A program made the position numbers and the translations under genes. Below are positions 25,128-34,418 of a DNA stretch of 64,000 bases, in pieces. Origin of the DNA: Komagataeibacter nataicola. GTDB taxonomy: Bacteria; Pseudomonadota; Alphaproteobacteria; Acetobacterales; Acetobacteraceae. Within the stretch, counting starts at the first letter, position 1. The number at the start of each line of letters is the position of its first letter. The DNA lies in assembly GCF_003207795.1 (NCBI RefSeq), contig NZ_NIRT01000001.1:124001-188000 (forward strand), written 5' to 3'. The notes below the pieces were generated by a model that saw only the letters and a program-made list of their open reading frames with translations, was not told the origin of the DNA and did no database searches.

Positions 25128-26105
25128 ATGCAAACCCGCCTGCTCCCTGACACCCCAGCCGGAATCGAGACCGCAAGCGCCATCCTGCGCGCGGGCGGGC
25201 TCGTGGCCTTCGGCACCGAGACGGTCTACGGCCTTGGCGCGGATGCGGGCAATGACCGGGCGGTGGCCGCCATTTACGCCGCCAAGGGCAGGCCGGGGCG
25301 CAACCCGCTCATCAGCCACTTCGCCAGCGCCAAGGCCGCCTTCGCGCAGGTTGAGGCAACGGAACTGGCCCGACTGCTGGCCGCACGGTTCTGGCCCGGC
25401 CCGCTGACCATGGTGCTGCCCCACAGCCCCGGCTGCACCATCTCGCCCATCGCCACGGCAGGGCTGGGCACCGCCGCCGTGCGGGTGCCGGCAGGCGCCA
25501 CCACGCTGGCGCTGCTGGCAGCGTGCGGCTTTCCCGTCGTGGCGCCTTCGGCCAATCCCTCGGGCAAGGTCAGCCCGTCAGATGCGCAGCATGTGATGGC
25601 CGGGCTTGCGGGCCGGATTGACGCTGTGCTCGATTGCGGCCCCTGCCCCGTGGGGGTGGAGAGCACGATCATCGACCTCAGCGGCCCCCGCCCGGTGCTG
25701 CTGCGCCCCGGCGGAATCACGCTTGAAGCGCTGGAGGAAGCCTGCGGCATGCCTGTGGCCCTGCCGCAGGCCGCGAGCAATGATGCGCGCCCCTCCGCTC
25801 CCGGCCAGCTTTCATCGCATTACGCGCCCGGCCTGCCTGTGCGGCTTGACGCCACCGCCGTGGGCACGGATGAAGCCCTGCTGGCCTTTGGCGCGCCCCT
25901 GGCGGGCAGCCCGCTGGTGTGGAACCTGAGCGAAAGCGGTGATTTGCATGAAGCGGCAGCCCGCCTCTTCGCGGGGCTGCGGTTTCTTGATATGGAGGGG
26001 CAGCGCCGGGGGCTGGTCGGGATTGCCGTGCAGCCCGTGCCCCGGCACGCGCTGGGGCGGGCCATCCGCGACCGGCTGACCCGTGCGGCCTGTCCGCGTT
26101 CGTAA
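25128..26105 (+). CDS. tsaC: Threonylcarbamoyl-AMP synthase (Sua5-type TsaC)
   Basis: A 325-residue enzyme that makes threonylcarbamoyl-AMP from threonine, bicarbonate and ATP for the t6A modification of tRNA. The YrdC domain covers about 1-200 (GLVAFGTETVYGLGADA, KGRPGRNPLI, FWPGPLTMVL, APSANPSGKVSPS, STIIDLS). The C-terminal Sua5 domain begins at APGQLSSHYAP, the linker motif that closes the active site, making this the long form. I use the ATG at 25128; the frame is open upstream into cysQ but unconserved. Confidence 0.93.
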   Translation: MQTRLLPDTPAGIETASAILRAGGLVAFGTETVYGLGADAGNDRAVAAIYAAKGRPGRNPLISHFASAKAAFAQVEATELARLLAARFWPGPLTMVLPHSPGCTISPIATAGLGTAAVRVPAGATTLALLAACGFPVVAPSANPSGKVSPSDAQHVMAGLAGRIDAVLDCGPCPVGVESTIIDLSGPRPVLLRPGGITLEALEEACGMPVALPQAASNDARPSAPGQLSSHYAPGLPVRLDATAVGTDEALLAFGAPLAGSPLVWNLSESGDLHEAAARLFAGLRFLDMEGQRRGLVGIAVQPVPRHALGRAIRDRLTRAACPRS

Positions 26106-26143
26106 TGACTTCAACCGCATGATCCGACCCTGGTGCAGCTGAC

Positions 26144-26797
26144 ATGAGCGATACACAGACAATCGACCCCAGGGAACTGAGAATCCTTTCGGATATTCTC
26201 GCCCTTGTGCTGGATGAGAACGCTGGCCAGTCGGAAACAGCGCTGGCGGCCATCCGCGCGCGCGCGGGCAAGAACCAGGTCACGGGCGGCGCGCTCAAGA
26301 ACCTGTTCACCGCCATAGCCCCCAATCCGCCACCCAGGGCGGCGCCCAAGCCCCGCGCGCCACGCGCCACCAAGGCCAGCGCCGCCGCCAAGAAAGAGAT
26401 AGAGGAGTCGCACGCCCGCATTGCCGAGATGGCGGACAGCATCCGCACGCTCGATGCGACGCTGCGCGACACGCGGGTTGAACTGCGCGCCTCCCTCGCC
26501 CGCAACGAGGCCCTGACCGCCGAACTGCGCCAGACCCAGCAGGCCCGTGCCGAGACGCAGGCCGCCCTCTCGGCCGCGCATAATAACAGTCGCCCGGCCG
26601 GCCGCCGCTCATCGGGCCTGATCGTGGCCGCCGCCGTGGGCGCGCTGACCGGCTTCGCGCTGACCGAGGCCTTTCACCTGCTGGCCCAGCCCAGCCCGGC
26701 GCAAGCCAGCGCCACCTACCCGCCCGTGCGCCACAATGGGCAGGCATGGCTCATGCCCTCTTCTTCCCCCTCCCATACAGGACACATGCTGTCATGA
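26144..26797 (+). CDS. Unknown protein: coiled coil plus C-terminal membrane helix
   Basis: A 217-residue protein not matching a family I know. Residues 1-60 are helical and soluble. A proline- and alanine-rich basic linker (PRAAPKPRAPRATKA) follows, then a charged coiled coil at about 82-145 (EIEESHARIAEMADSIRTLD and onward) and a single membrane helix (GLIVAAAVGALTGFALTEAF, about 157-177). A short tail follows. Its TGA overlaps the ATG of the downstream FAD dehydrogenase (ATGA), so the two are translationally coupled. A membrane tether for the dehydrogenase is conceivable but unproven. Confidence 0.75.
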   Translation: MSDTQTIDPRELRILSDILALVLDENAGQSETALAAIRARAGKNQVTGGALKNLFTAIAPNPPPRAAPKPRAPRATKASAAAKKEIEESHARIAEMADSIRTLDATLRDTRVELRASLARNEALTAELRQTQQARAETQAALSAAHNNSRPAGRRSSGLIVAAAVGALTGFALTEAFHLLAQPSPAQASATYPPVRHNGQAWLMPSSSPSHTGHMLS

Positions 26798-28251
26798 CCG
26801 TCTCCCCCTCGCCCGCGCTCACGCGCCCTGACCTGATCGCGCGCTTTACCGATCTGCTCGGCCCGGTTGGCGTGCTGGTGGATGCGACGGACACCGCCAG
26901 TTTCTGCACCGACTGGCGCGACCTGTACCATGGCCGCGCGCTGGCCGTGCTCCGCCCCGCCAACACGGCGGAACTCGCCGCCATCGTGCGCCTGTGCAAC
27001 GAGCACGGCGTGCCCATGGTGCCCCAGGGGGGCAACACCAGCATGGTCGGCGGCGCAACACCGGATGACAGCGGGCGCGAAGTGGTGATCTGCCTGTCGC
27101 GCATGAACCGCGTGCGCGCCATCGACCCCGCTGACCTGACCATGGAGGTCGAGGCGGGTGTTACGCTGAAAGCCGCGCAGGACGCCGCGCGCGAGGCGGG
27201 GTTCATGCTGCCGCTTTCCATCTCATCGGAAGGCTCGGCGCAGATGGGCGGCGTGCTGGCCACCAATGCGGGCGGCAACAACACGCTGCGCTATGGCAAT
27301 GCACGTGAACTCACGCTCGGGGTCGAGGCGGTCATGCCTGATGGCAGCGTGTTCCATGGCCTGCGCCGCCTGCGCAAGGACAATACCGGCTACGCGCTGC
27401 GCCAGCTGCTCATCGGCTCGGAAGGCACGCTGGGCATCATCACCACCGCCATCATCCAGCTCCACCCCCAGCCCCGCGCCATCGAGGCGGCGCTGTGCGC
27501 GGTGGAAGACGCCGATGCGGCGCTGAAGCTGCTCGGCCTGCTGCGCGCGCGCGACCCGGCGCTGGTGCAGGCGTTCGAGTTCATGTCCGGCACGGGCATG
27601 GACCTCGTGACCAGCCTGATAGCGGGCACCGCCCTGCCGCTTGGCGAGCGCGCGCCCGCCTATGTGCTGGTTGAACTCGCCACCCCCCGCCCCGATGCCG
27701 ACCTGCGTGAATACACCGAGGAAGTGCTGGGCGACGCACTTGAGGAAGGCATCATCACCGATGCCGTGATTGCCGAGAGCGAAGGCCAGCGTGCGGGCCT
27801 GTGGAAGCTGCGCGAGGAACATGCCGAAGCCCAGCGCCGCGCGGGCGCGAGCGTGAAAAACGACGTCTCGGTGCCGGTCACGCACGTGCCTGAACTGATC
27901 CGGCGCGCAACAGTGGCGTGCGAGGCGCTGATACCCGGCATCCGCCCCGCCCCTTTTGGCCACATGGGCGATGGCAACATCCACTTCAACCTTGTCCAGC
28001 CCGAAGGCATGGACCCCACAGCCTTCCTGGCCCGCAGCCATGACATCATGGATACGGTGGCCGATATCGTGAAGGATCTTGATGGCTCGTTCTCGGCCGA
28101 GCACGGGGTGGGCCAGCTCAAGCCCTACATGATGCCCGCCTGGCGCGGTGGCGCGGAGCTTGCGGCCATGCGCCACATCAAGGCCGCCCTCGACCCCAAA
28201 AACCTCATGAACCCCGGCAAGGTCCTGCCGCCCGCCCAGCCGGGCGCATGA
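26794..28251 (+). CDS. FAD-linked dehydrogenase, D-2-hydroxyglutarate/D-lactate type
   Basis: A 485-residue VAO-fold flavoprotein that oxidises a D-2-hydroxyacid. The FAD-binding region has VPQGGNTSMVGGATPD and GSAQMGGVLATNAGGNN. The C-terminal substrate/metal part has the two-histidine motif GHMGDGNIHFNL and FSAEHGVGQLK. These features fit D-2-hydroxyglutarate dehydrogenase or DLD/GlcD-like enzymes; the exact acid cannot be told apart by eye. The ATG at 26794 overlaps the previous stop by 4 nt; an earlier in-frame ATG at 26746 lies inside the upstream gene. The electron acceptor is unknown. Confidence 0.9.
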   Translation: MTVSPSPALTRPDLIARFTDLLGPVGVLVDATDTASFCTDWRDLYHGRALAVLRPANTAELAAIVRLCNEHGVPMVPQGGNTSMVGGATPDDSGREVVICLSRMNRVRAIDPADLTMEVEAGVTLKAAQDAAREAGFMLPLSISSEGSAQMGGVLATNAGGNNTLRYGNARELTLGVEAVMPDGSVFHGLRRLRKDNTGYALRQLLIGSEGTLGIITTAIIQLHPQPRAIEAALCAVEDADAALKLLGLLRARDPALVQAFEFMSGTGMDLVTSLIAGTALPLGERAPAYVLVELATPRPDADLREYTEEVLGDALEEGIITDAVIAESEGQRAGLWKLREEHAEAQRRAGASVKNDVSVPVTHVPELIRRATVACEALIPGIRPAPFGHMGDGNIHFNLVQPEGMDPTAFLARSHDIMDTVADIVKDLDGSFSAEHGVGQLKPYMMPAWRGGAELAAMRHIKAALDPKNLMNPGKVLPPAQPGA

Positions 28252-28351
28252 CCCCACGCCACGCCGTGCCGCGCGTAACAGACTGTTCCACCCCCCCATC
28301 CGGGCGGGGTTCACCCCTTTTGCCCCGGCGGGAACAGGGGTAGACAGGGGC

Positions 28352-29518
28352 ATGCCTGCCCTCCGCCCTGGTCCCGACCGCCTTGCGCCGCGCCTGTCGA
28401 TTCTGGATCGTTACATGCTGCGCCAGCTCCTGCTGGCGCTGGCAGCGAGCACGGGCGCGCTGGCCACGCTGATCTGGCTGACCCAGTCGCTGCATTTCGT
28501 CTCGCTGGTGGTGGGGCGGGGGCTGTCGCTGCGCGTGTTCCTGGAACTGACCAGCCTGCTCATCCCCTCCTTCGTGGCGGTGATCCTGCCCATCACCACC
28601 TTTGTTGTGGTGCAGTTCATCTACCAGCGCTTCGGCACCGACCGCGAACTGACCGTAATGCAGGCGGCCGGCCTCTCGCCCTTCATGATGGCGCGGCCGG
28701 GCCTGATGTGCGCGGCCATTGCCACAGGGGCATGCCTGCTGCTCAACGTGTGGGTGGTGCCGGTATCGTACCATGCCTTCAGGCAGTATGAATTCCAGAT
28801 CCGCAACCGCATGGCCGCCTTCCTCATTCAGGATGGCGTCTTCACGCAGGTGTCGGACAGCATGACGGTCTATATCCGCACGCGCGACAAGGATGGCACG
28901 CTGCATGGCATCATGGTGGAAGATGACCGCACTCCCGGCGCCGAGGCCACCATCCTGGCGGAGGAAGGCAACCTCGTGATTGTGGGCGACCAGCCGCGCG
29001 TGGTGCTGTTCAACGGCTCGCGGCAGGAAATCGATGCCCATACCGGCCGCCTCAACGTGCTCACCTTCGCGCGCAACACCATCGACCTGTCCAGCCCGCA
29101 CGGCAACCATACCCGCCAGCCCGACGCCAATGAGCTGCCGATCGCGCAACTGCTGCACCCCGACATGCACCTCTATTCCCGCCGCGATGAAAGCAAGATG
29201 GTCATCGAGGCCTGGCGCAGGCTGAGCACGCCGTTCTGCGCCTTCTCGTTCGCCATGATCGGGCTGCTTGGGGCCATGGGGGGCAATTATTCCCGCCAGG
29301 CCAGCATCATCCGCCCGGTGCTGGCCATACTTGGCGTGGTGGCCGTGCAGGCGCTCACGCTGGCGGTGCAGAACCTTGCCTCGCGCAACCTCCAGCTCAT
29401 GCCGCTGATGTGGATCTGCACGCTGACCCCCGGCCTGATCTGCGCGGCGCTCCTGTTCTGGCCCGAATTCCGCGCGGACCGCGACAGGCCGGCCCCGGCG
29501 GGCAGCCCACGCCCATGA
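28352..29518 (+). CDS. lptF: LPS export permease LptF
   Basis: A 388-residue YjgP/YjgQ-family permease. Three N-terminal membrane helices are followed by a periplasmic beta-jellyroll-type domain (about 140-290) and three C-terminal helices. Conserved segments are ILDRYMLRQLLLAL, FGTDRELTVMQAAGLSP and SFAMIGLLGAMGGNYSR. LptF with LptG and LptB extracts LPS from the inner membrane and passes it to the periplasmic bridge. It is the first gene of an lptF-lptG-lptD-surA-rsmA run; the ATGA overlap with lptG shows coupling. The ribosome site is poorly placed (AGGGG 1 nt and 11 nt upstream). Confidence 0.92.
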   Translation: MPALRPGPDRLAPRLSILDRYMLRQLLLALAASTGALATLIWLTQSLHFVSLVVGRGLSLRVFLELTSLLIPSFVAVILPITTFVVVQFIYQRFGTDRELTVMQAAGLSPFMMARPGLMCAAIATGACLLLNVWVVPVSYHAFRQYEFQIRNRMAAFLIQDGVFTQVSDSMTVYIRTRDKDGTLHGIMVEDDRTPGAEATILAEEGNLVIVGDQPRVVLFNGSRQEIDAHTGRLNVLTFARNTIDLSSPHGNHTRQPDANELPIAQLLHPDMHLYSRRDESKMVIEAWRRLSTPFCAFSFAMIGLLGAMGGNYSRQASIIRPVLAILGVVAVQALTLAVQNLASRNLQLMPLMWICTLTPGLICAALLFWPEFRADRDRPAPAGSPRP

Positions 29519-30630
29519 ACATGGCCTTTACGCTCTCGCTCTACATCGCGCGGCAGTTCACCTATGCAACACTGGCCGTGATCGCCTTCCTGACCGGGCT
29601 GATCACGATGTTCGATTTCATCGACCTGCTGCGCCGGGTCTCGACACGCCCCAACGTGCCGACCTCGCTGGTCAGCGAGATCGCGTTCCTGCACATTCCC
29701 TTCGCCTGCCTCGAGATCCTGCCCTTTGGCGTGCTGCTTGGCGGCATCATCTGCTTCTGGCGGCTTGCGCGCACGTCGGAGCTTGTGGTGGCGCGGGCGG
29801 CGGGCATCTCGGCATGGCAGTTTCTGGCAGGCCCGGTCATCTGCGCCGTGCTGATCGGCACGGTCGCGACAACCGCCGTCTCGCCGCTTTCCTCCGTCAT
29901 GTATCGCCGTGCGGAGGTGCTCGACCGGCAGTACCTGCGCGACAATAACGGCAAGTCACTCAACATGACCGGCGGCACGCTGTGGCTGCGCCAGAGCGAT
30001 AACGGGCTGGTCAGCCACGGCACGGCCATCATCCACGCCCGCAAGGTCAGGCTCAGTGGCGGCATGCTGCATGTGGGGGGGATCACCGTCTTCCGCATGG
30101 GGCCTGATGATGACCTCATGGCCCGCATCGAGGCCGAGAACGGCTATCTGGGCAAGGGGCGGTGGATCCTGACCACCGCGCGCCTGCTGCGCCCCGACGA
30201 GATGCCCGAGGCAATGGGCGAGATCACGCTCCCCGCCGACCTGACCCTGGCCGGTGTGGAAGAAAGCTTCGCCTCGCCCGATACGCTGTCGGTCTGGGCG
30301 CTGCCGGGCTTTATCCGCCAGCTCAGGCGCTCGGGCTTTTCCACCATCCGCCACCGGCTGCATTTCCAGACCCTGCTCACGCTGCCGGTGCTGTCGGGCA
30401 CCATGGCGCTGGTGGCCGCCGGTTTTTCCATGCGGCCCGCGCGGCGGGGCGGGGTGGTGCGCATGATAAGCTTTGGCGTGGCGGCCGGTTTCGCGCTATT
30501 TGCCATCTCCAAGATCGCGGCGCAGTTTGGTGAAACGGGAACACTGCCACCCCTTCTGGCCGCATGGGCACCCACCGTGGCCGGGCTTTGTCTTGCAGTC
30601 ACGCTACTTCTTCATCTAGAGGACGGTTAA
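29515..30630 (+). CDS. lptG: LPS export permease LptG
   Basis: A 371-residue partner of LptF with the same topology: an N-terminal helix group (FTYATLAVIAFLTGLITMFD), a periplasmic domain, and C-terminal helices including LPVLSGTMALVAAGFSM. The segment FWRLARTSELVVARAAGISAWQF is the cytoplasmic coupling loop typical of the family. The start is the ATG at 29515, overlapping the lptF stop by 4 nt. The stop shares a base with the lptD ATG (TAATG). Placing the outer-membrane translocon gene directly after the inner-membrane permeases groups both ends of LPS transport. Confidence 0.93.
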   Translation: MNMAFTLSLYIARQFTYATLAVIAFLTGLITMFDFIDLLRRVSTRPNVPTSLVSEIAFLHIPFACLEILPFGVLLGGIICFWRLARTSELVVARAAGISAWQFLAGPVICAVLIGTVATTAVSPLSSVMYRRAEVLDRQYLRDNNGKSLNMTGGTLWLRQSDNGLVSHGTAIIHARKVRLSGGMLHVGGITVFRMGPDDDLMARIEAENGYLGKGRWILTTARLLRPDEMPEAMGEITLPADLTLAGVEESFASPDTLSVWALPGFIRQLRRSGFSTIRHRLHFQTLLTLPVLSGTMALVAAGFSMRPARRGGVVRMISFGVAAGFALFAISKIAAQFGETGTLPPLLAAWAPTVAGLCLAVTLLLHLEDG

Positions 30631-33008
30631 TGTCCCGTCCCGCCCCTTCCCCGCGCGCGCCGTCACCTGTACGGCCCCCCGTCGCCATGCGGCGGTTTTC
30701 GCGCGGGTTGCTGCTTGCGGCCACCATGATGGGCGGAAACCTGTTTGCCCCGGAGGCGCGGGCGGACCGGCCGGTGCGCGCCATGCCCATCCACGCCCCC
30801 AAGAGCCAGCCCCAAGCCCCGGCCTCGTTTTCCGGCACGGTCTCGAATACCGACCCGATGACCTTCCAGGCCGACCATGTGGCCTATGACAGCAAGAACG
30901 GCATCGCCACCTGGACCGGCAACGTGCAGCTATGGCAGAATGACCAGATCATGCGCGCCGACAGGGTCGTATATGACCGCAATACCGGCGTGGCCGCGGC
31001 ACGGGGCAACGTGGCGCTTGTCGAGCCTGACGGCACCGTGCTGTTTACCGAATATGCCGAGCTGAGCAACGGCATGCGCGATGGCATCATGACGCGCATG
31101 TACGCCCAGATGTATGACAACACCCGCCTTGCCGCCAACGGCCTGCGCCGCACCAACAGCAAGGTCAATGACCTGACGCGCGTGGTCTATACCGCGTGCG
31201 AGGTCTGTGCCCGCCACCCCGAGCGCGCGCCGTTCTGGCAGTTCCGCTCCTTTGACGCCACGCATGACCTGCAGCACAAGCGGCTGGAATTCCGCGATGT
31301 GTTCTTTGATTTCTTTGGCGTGCCAGTTTTTTACCTGCCCGCCTTCTCCATGACCGATCCGTCCGTGCGGCGGCAGAGCGGGTTCCTCACCCCCGGCTTC
31401 ACCCCGCATGACCGCTATCTGGGCACCTATGTCACCATCCCGTATTACTGGGTGATCGACCGCTACTCCGATCTTACGGCAACCGGCCTGTTCGCCACCC
31501 GCACCGGGCCGGAACTCATGATGAATTTCCGCCGGTATTTCAATACCGCACGCCTCAACATCAACGGCAACATCGCCTATGACACCCACCACGACAGCAC
31601 ATACGTCAATACGTTTGGCGATACGGTGAACAGTTCGAACAACCATGGCGTGCAGGGCTACATCTCGGCAAGCGGGCAGGTGAACATCAACAGGAGCTGG
31701 CGCGCGGGCGGCAACATCCGCTGGGCCAGTTCGCCCAACTACATGCGCGACTACCGCGTCAGCGGCTATGGGCAGGATACGCTCAATTCCAACCTTTACC
31801 TTGAAGGCTTCGGCACCGGCTCGTATTCGCGCATCGATGCAGAAGGCTACCAGGGCATGAACCAGGGCATCATCAACAACAAGGACCTGCCCTGGGTCCT
31901 GCCGCGCTACACCTACAGCTATTTTGGCCAGCCCGATGCGCTCGGCGGCCGCTTCGCGCTTGATACGACCGATTTCTATGTCTACCGCCAGAATGGCACA
32001 TCCGACCAGCGCGGCCAGCTCTCGCTCAACTGGGACCGCCCCTTCCATAACTCGCTGGGGCAGATATGGAACCTGACGCTGCATGTCGAATCCGCCGTGC
32101 ATCGCGCGACCGACCTCAACGGCCAGCCCAATTTTGCCCGCACGGCCCGCACACAGGTGCAGGGGCAGGTGGAACCCACAGTCGCGCTGAAAATGAACTG
32201 GCCCTTCCTGCGCAGCTTCAACCACAATACCGGCACCCAGATCCTCGAGCCGATCGTGCAGTTCATTGCCGCGCCCAACACCGGCAACAGCACCTCGCGC
32301 AACATCCCCAACGAGGACAGCCTGACCTACGAATTTACCGATTCCACGCTGTTCGCCATCAACCGCTACGCGGGCACCGACCGGCTTGACGGCGGCCTGC
32401 GCGCCAATGTGGGGCTGCACAATAACTGGACATGGAACGGCCACCAGATCGACGTGCTGATCGGCGAGAGCTTCCAGGAGCATATCGACCACAACCGCAT
32501 CCCCTATTCGGGGCTGAACCATCATCTGTCGGATGTGGTGATGGGCACGCACATGGTGCCCAACCAGTATTTCGATTTTGACGGCAAGATGCGGCTCGAC
32601 CCCTATGCGGGCAAGGTGGACTTTGCCGATGCGCTGGGCAGCGCGGGGTTCCGCCATTTCCGCGTAACGGGTGGATACCTGTTCGAGCCGGTGACGCCGT
32701 ATTACTATTACGCCCAGCGCACCTATGCCACGACGGCGCCGTCGATTTATTACAAGCCGGTCAGCGAACTCACGGTGGGCGCCGCCTCCAACTGGGATAA
32801 CTGGCACATCGCCGCCTATCTGCGCCGCAGCCTGTCGCGCAAGGAAAGCGTGGCGGTGGGTGGCGATGCGGGCTACCAGAATGACTGCTTCGGGCTGGAT
32901 GTCATGTATCTCAAGCAGTACACCACGATTGGTGGCCAACAGAGCAATTCGACCGTAATGTTCTCCCTTACGTTCAAAACCATCGGCACGTTTGGTATAA
33001 ATGGCTGA
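30630..33008 (+). CDS. lptD: LPS assembly outer-membrane protein LptD
   Basis: A 792-residue outer-membrane protein that inserts LPS into the outer leaflet together with LptE. A signal peptide (RRFSRGLLLAATMMGGNLF, cleavage near EARADRP) is followed by an LptA-like periplasmic domain (about 75-190: FQADHVAYDSKNGIATWTGN and following) and a large beta-barrel with alternating aromatic strands to the C-terminus. A CEVC pair lies at the end of the periplasmic domain and another Cys in QNDCFGLDVM near the C-terminus, candidates for the disulfides that mature LptD. No lptE gene is seen in this window. Confidence 0.95.
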   Translation: MSRPAPSPRAPSPVRPPVAMRRFSRGLLLAATMMGGNLFAPEARADRPVRAMPIHAPKSQPQAPASFSGTVSNTDPMTFQADHVAYDSKNGIATWTGNVQLWQNDQIMRADRVVYDRNTGVAAARGNVALVEPDGTVLFTEYAELSNGMRDGIMTRMYAQMYDNTRLAANGLRRTNSKVNDLTRVVYTACEVCARHPERAPFWQFRSFDATHDLQHKRLEFRDVFFDFFGVPVFYLPAFSMTDPSVRRQSGFLTPGFTPHDRYLGTYVTIPYYWVIDRYSDLTATGLFATRTGPELMMNFRRYFNTARLNINGNIAYDTHHDSTYVNTFGDTVNSSNNHGVQGYISASGQVNINRSWRAGGNIRWASSPNYMRDYRVSGYGQDTLNSNLYLEGFGTGSYSRIDAEGYQGMNQGIINNKDLPWVLPRYTYSYFGQPDALGGRFALDTTDFYVYRQNGTSDQRGQLSLNWDRPFHNSLGQIWNLTLHVESAVHRATDLNGQPNFARTARTQVQGQVEPTVALKMNWPFLRSFNHNTGTQILEPIVQFIAAPNTGNSTSRNIPNEDSLTYEFTDSTLFAINRYAGTDRLDGGLRANVGLHNNWTWNGHQIDVLIGESFQEHIDHNRIPYSGLNHHLSDVVMGTHMVPNQYFDFDGKMRLDPYAGKVDFADALGSAGFRHFRVTGGYLFEPVTPYYYYAQRTYATTAPSIYYKPVSELTVGAASNWDNWHIAAYLRRSLSRKESVAVGGDAGYQNDCFGLDVMYLKQYTTIGGQQSNSTVMFSLTFKTIGTFGING

Positions 33009-34410
33009 CCTGATGCGCGAAAGACCGAGCCGGATGCCCTTTTTCCCTGCCTTCCCTGGCACAGCCTTCCCCCCTGCGCCCCGCCGCCGCGGCCCGCGCC
33101 GCACGCTTGCCACGGCCCTGCTGGCATGCCTGGTGCTGGTGGGGCACCAGCCCGTGGCCAGCGCCCGCAGCGCCCATGCCATTGCCCAGCAGGCCCAGGC
33201 GGCGGAAGATCAGGATTCCATTGTCGCCACCGTCAACGGCGCGGTGCTGACCAAGCGCGACATCGACACGCGCGGGCGGCTGTTTGCGCTCTCCTCGGGG
33301 CTGGATGTGAGCGACGACGTGATGCAGCGTCTGCGCCCGCAGATCGTGCGCCAGTTGATCGATGAAAAGCTGCGCATGCAGGAAATGCTCGATCGCCACA
33401 TCAACGTGCCCATCCAGCAGATCGCGGGGGCCATTTCCGGCATCGAGCAGCGCAACGGCATGCCCGAGAACGCGCTGCGCAACAAGCTGGCGGAAGATGG
33501 CGTCTCGCTGACCACGCTGATCGACCAGATCCGCGTGCAGCTTGGCTGGTCGCAGGTGCTGCGGCAGGAAACGGCGGAACACGGGCGCATCACCGCAGCC
33601 GAGATCGAGCAGCGCATGGCTGCGCTCAAGCGCGAGGATGGCAAGCCGGAATACATGATCAGCGAGATCTTCATTCCCGTCGAGGATCAGCGCCACCCCG
33701 AAGGCGAGCTGAAATTCACCGAAACCATCATTCAGGAACTGCGCGAGGGCGCGCCCTTCCCCATTGTCGCGGCCCAGTTCTCGCAGGGGCAGAGCGCGCT
33801 TGACGGCGGCATGATGGGCTGGACTCAGGAAGACGGGCTTGACCCGCAGGTGGTAGCGGTCGCGCGCCAGATGCCCGATGGCGCCATCTCCAACCCCATC
33901 CGGGTGGCGGGTGGTTACGTGATCGCCACCATTGCCGAGCGCCGCACGGTGGGCCACCAGATGGTAACCGTGCTGTCCATCCGGCAGGCCTTCTTCCCCT
34001 TCGATGCGCCGCTCGACCCCGAGAACCCGACGGACCAGCAGAAGCAGACGCTCGACGCCGCCAATACCTTTTCCGCCAGCGCCAAAAACTGCGATCAGAT
34101 GGAAGCGCAGAACAAGAAAAACGGCGAAAAGCACCCCTCCGATCCCGGCGACCTGATGCTGAACCACCTCAACCCGCAGATGCGCGAAGTGCTCGAGCCA
34201 CTTCCGCCCGGCAAGGCCAGCCACCCGCTGGTTTCGGTGGACGGCATTCTGGTGCTGATGGTCTGCTCGCGTGAAGAGCGCAACATCGCCATCCAGACGC
34301 CCAGCCAGATTGCCGATCACCTGCTGAGCGAGCGCGTGGAGCAGACCTCGCGCCAGCTCAACCGTGACCTCCAGCGCCGCGCGATCATCGACATGCGCTC
34401 CAAGACCTGA
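33001..34410 (+). CDS. surA: Periplasmic chaperone/peptidyl-prolyl isomerase SurA
   Basis: A 469-residue protein with an N-terminal signal region (RRTLATALLACLVLVGHQPV), a SurA N-domain (DSIVATVNGAVLTKRDIDTR and onward) and a parvulin domain (ISEIFIPVEDQ through GGMMGWTQEDGLDPQVVAVA). A second parvulin-like region toward the C-terminus is poorly conserved. SurA escorts outer-membrane proteins, LptD among them, to the BAM complex. The ATG at 33001 overlaps the last 8 nt of lptD in another frame; the ATG at 33013 is an alternative. Overlap with its major client gene suggests matched expression. Confidence 0.92.
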   Translation: MADLMRERPSRMPFFPAFPGTAFPPAPRRRGPRRTLATALLACLVLVGHQPVASARSAHAIAQQAQAAEDQDSIVATVNGAVLTKRDIDTRGRLFALSSGLDVSDDVMQRLRPQIVRQLIDEKLRMQEMLDRHINVPIQQIAGAISGIEQRNGMPENALRNKLAEDGVSLTTLIDQIRVQLGWSQVLRQETAEHGRITAAEIEQRMAALKREDGKPEYMISEIFIPVEDQRHPEGELKFTETIIQELREGAPFPIVAAQFSQGQSALDGGMMGWTQEDGLDPQVVAVARQMPDGAISNPIRVAGGYVIATIAERRTVGHQMVTVLSIRQAFFPFDAPLDPENPTDQQKQTLDAANTFSASAKNCDQMEAQNKKNGEKHPSDPGDLMLNHLNPQMREVLEPLPPGKASHPLVSVDGILVLMVCSREERNIAIQTPSQIADHLLSERVEQTSRQLNRDLQRRAIIDMRSKT

Positions 34411-34418
34411 GCGCCGTC

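Noticed and set aside
28252-28351. C/G-run hairpins between the dehydrogenase and lptF as a terminator
   Set aside because: Pairing is ambiguous among runs of C and G and no T-run follows.
30930-33182. Open frame of 750 codons on the minus strand opposite lptD
   Set aside because: lptD is convincing throughout; the antisense product has no domain and its length follows from high third-position GC.
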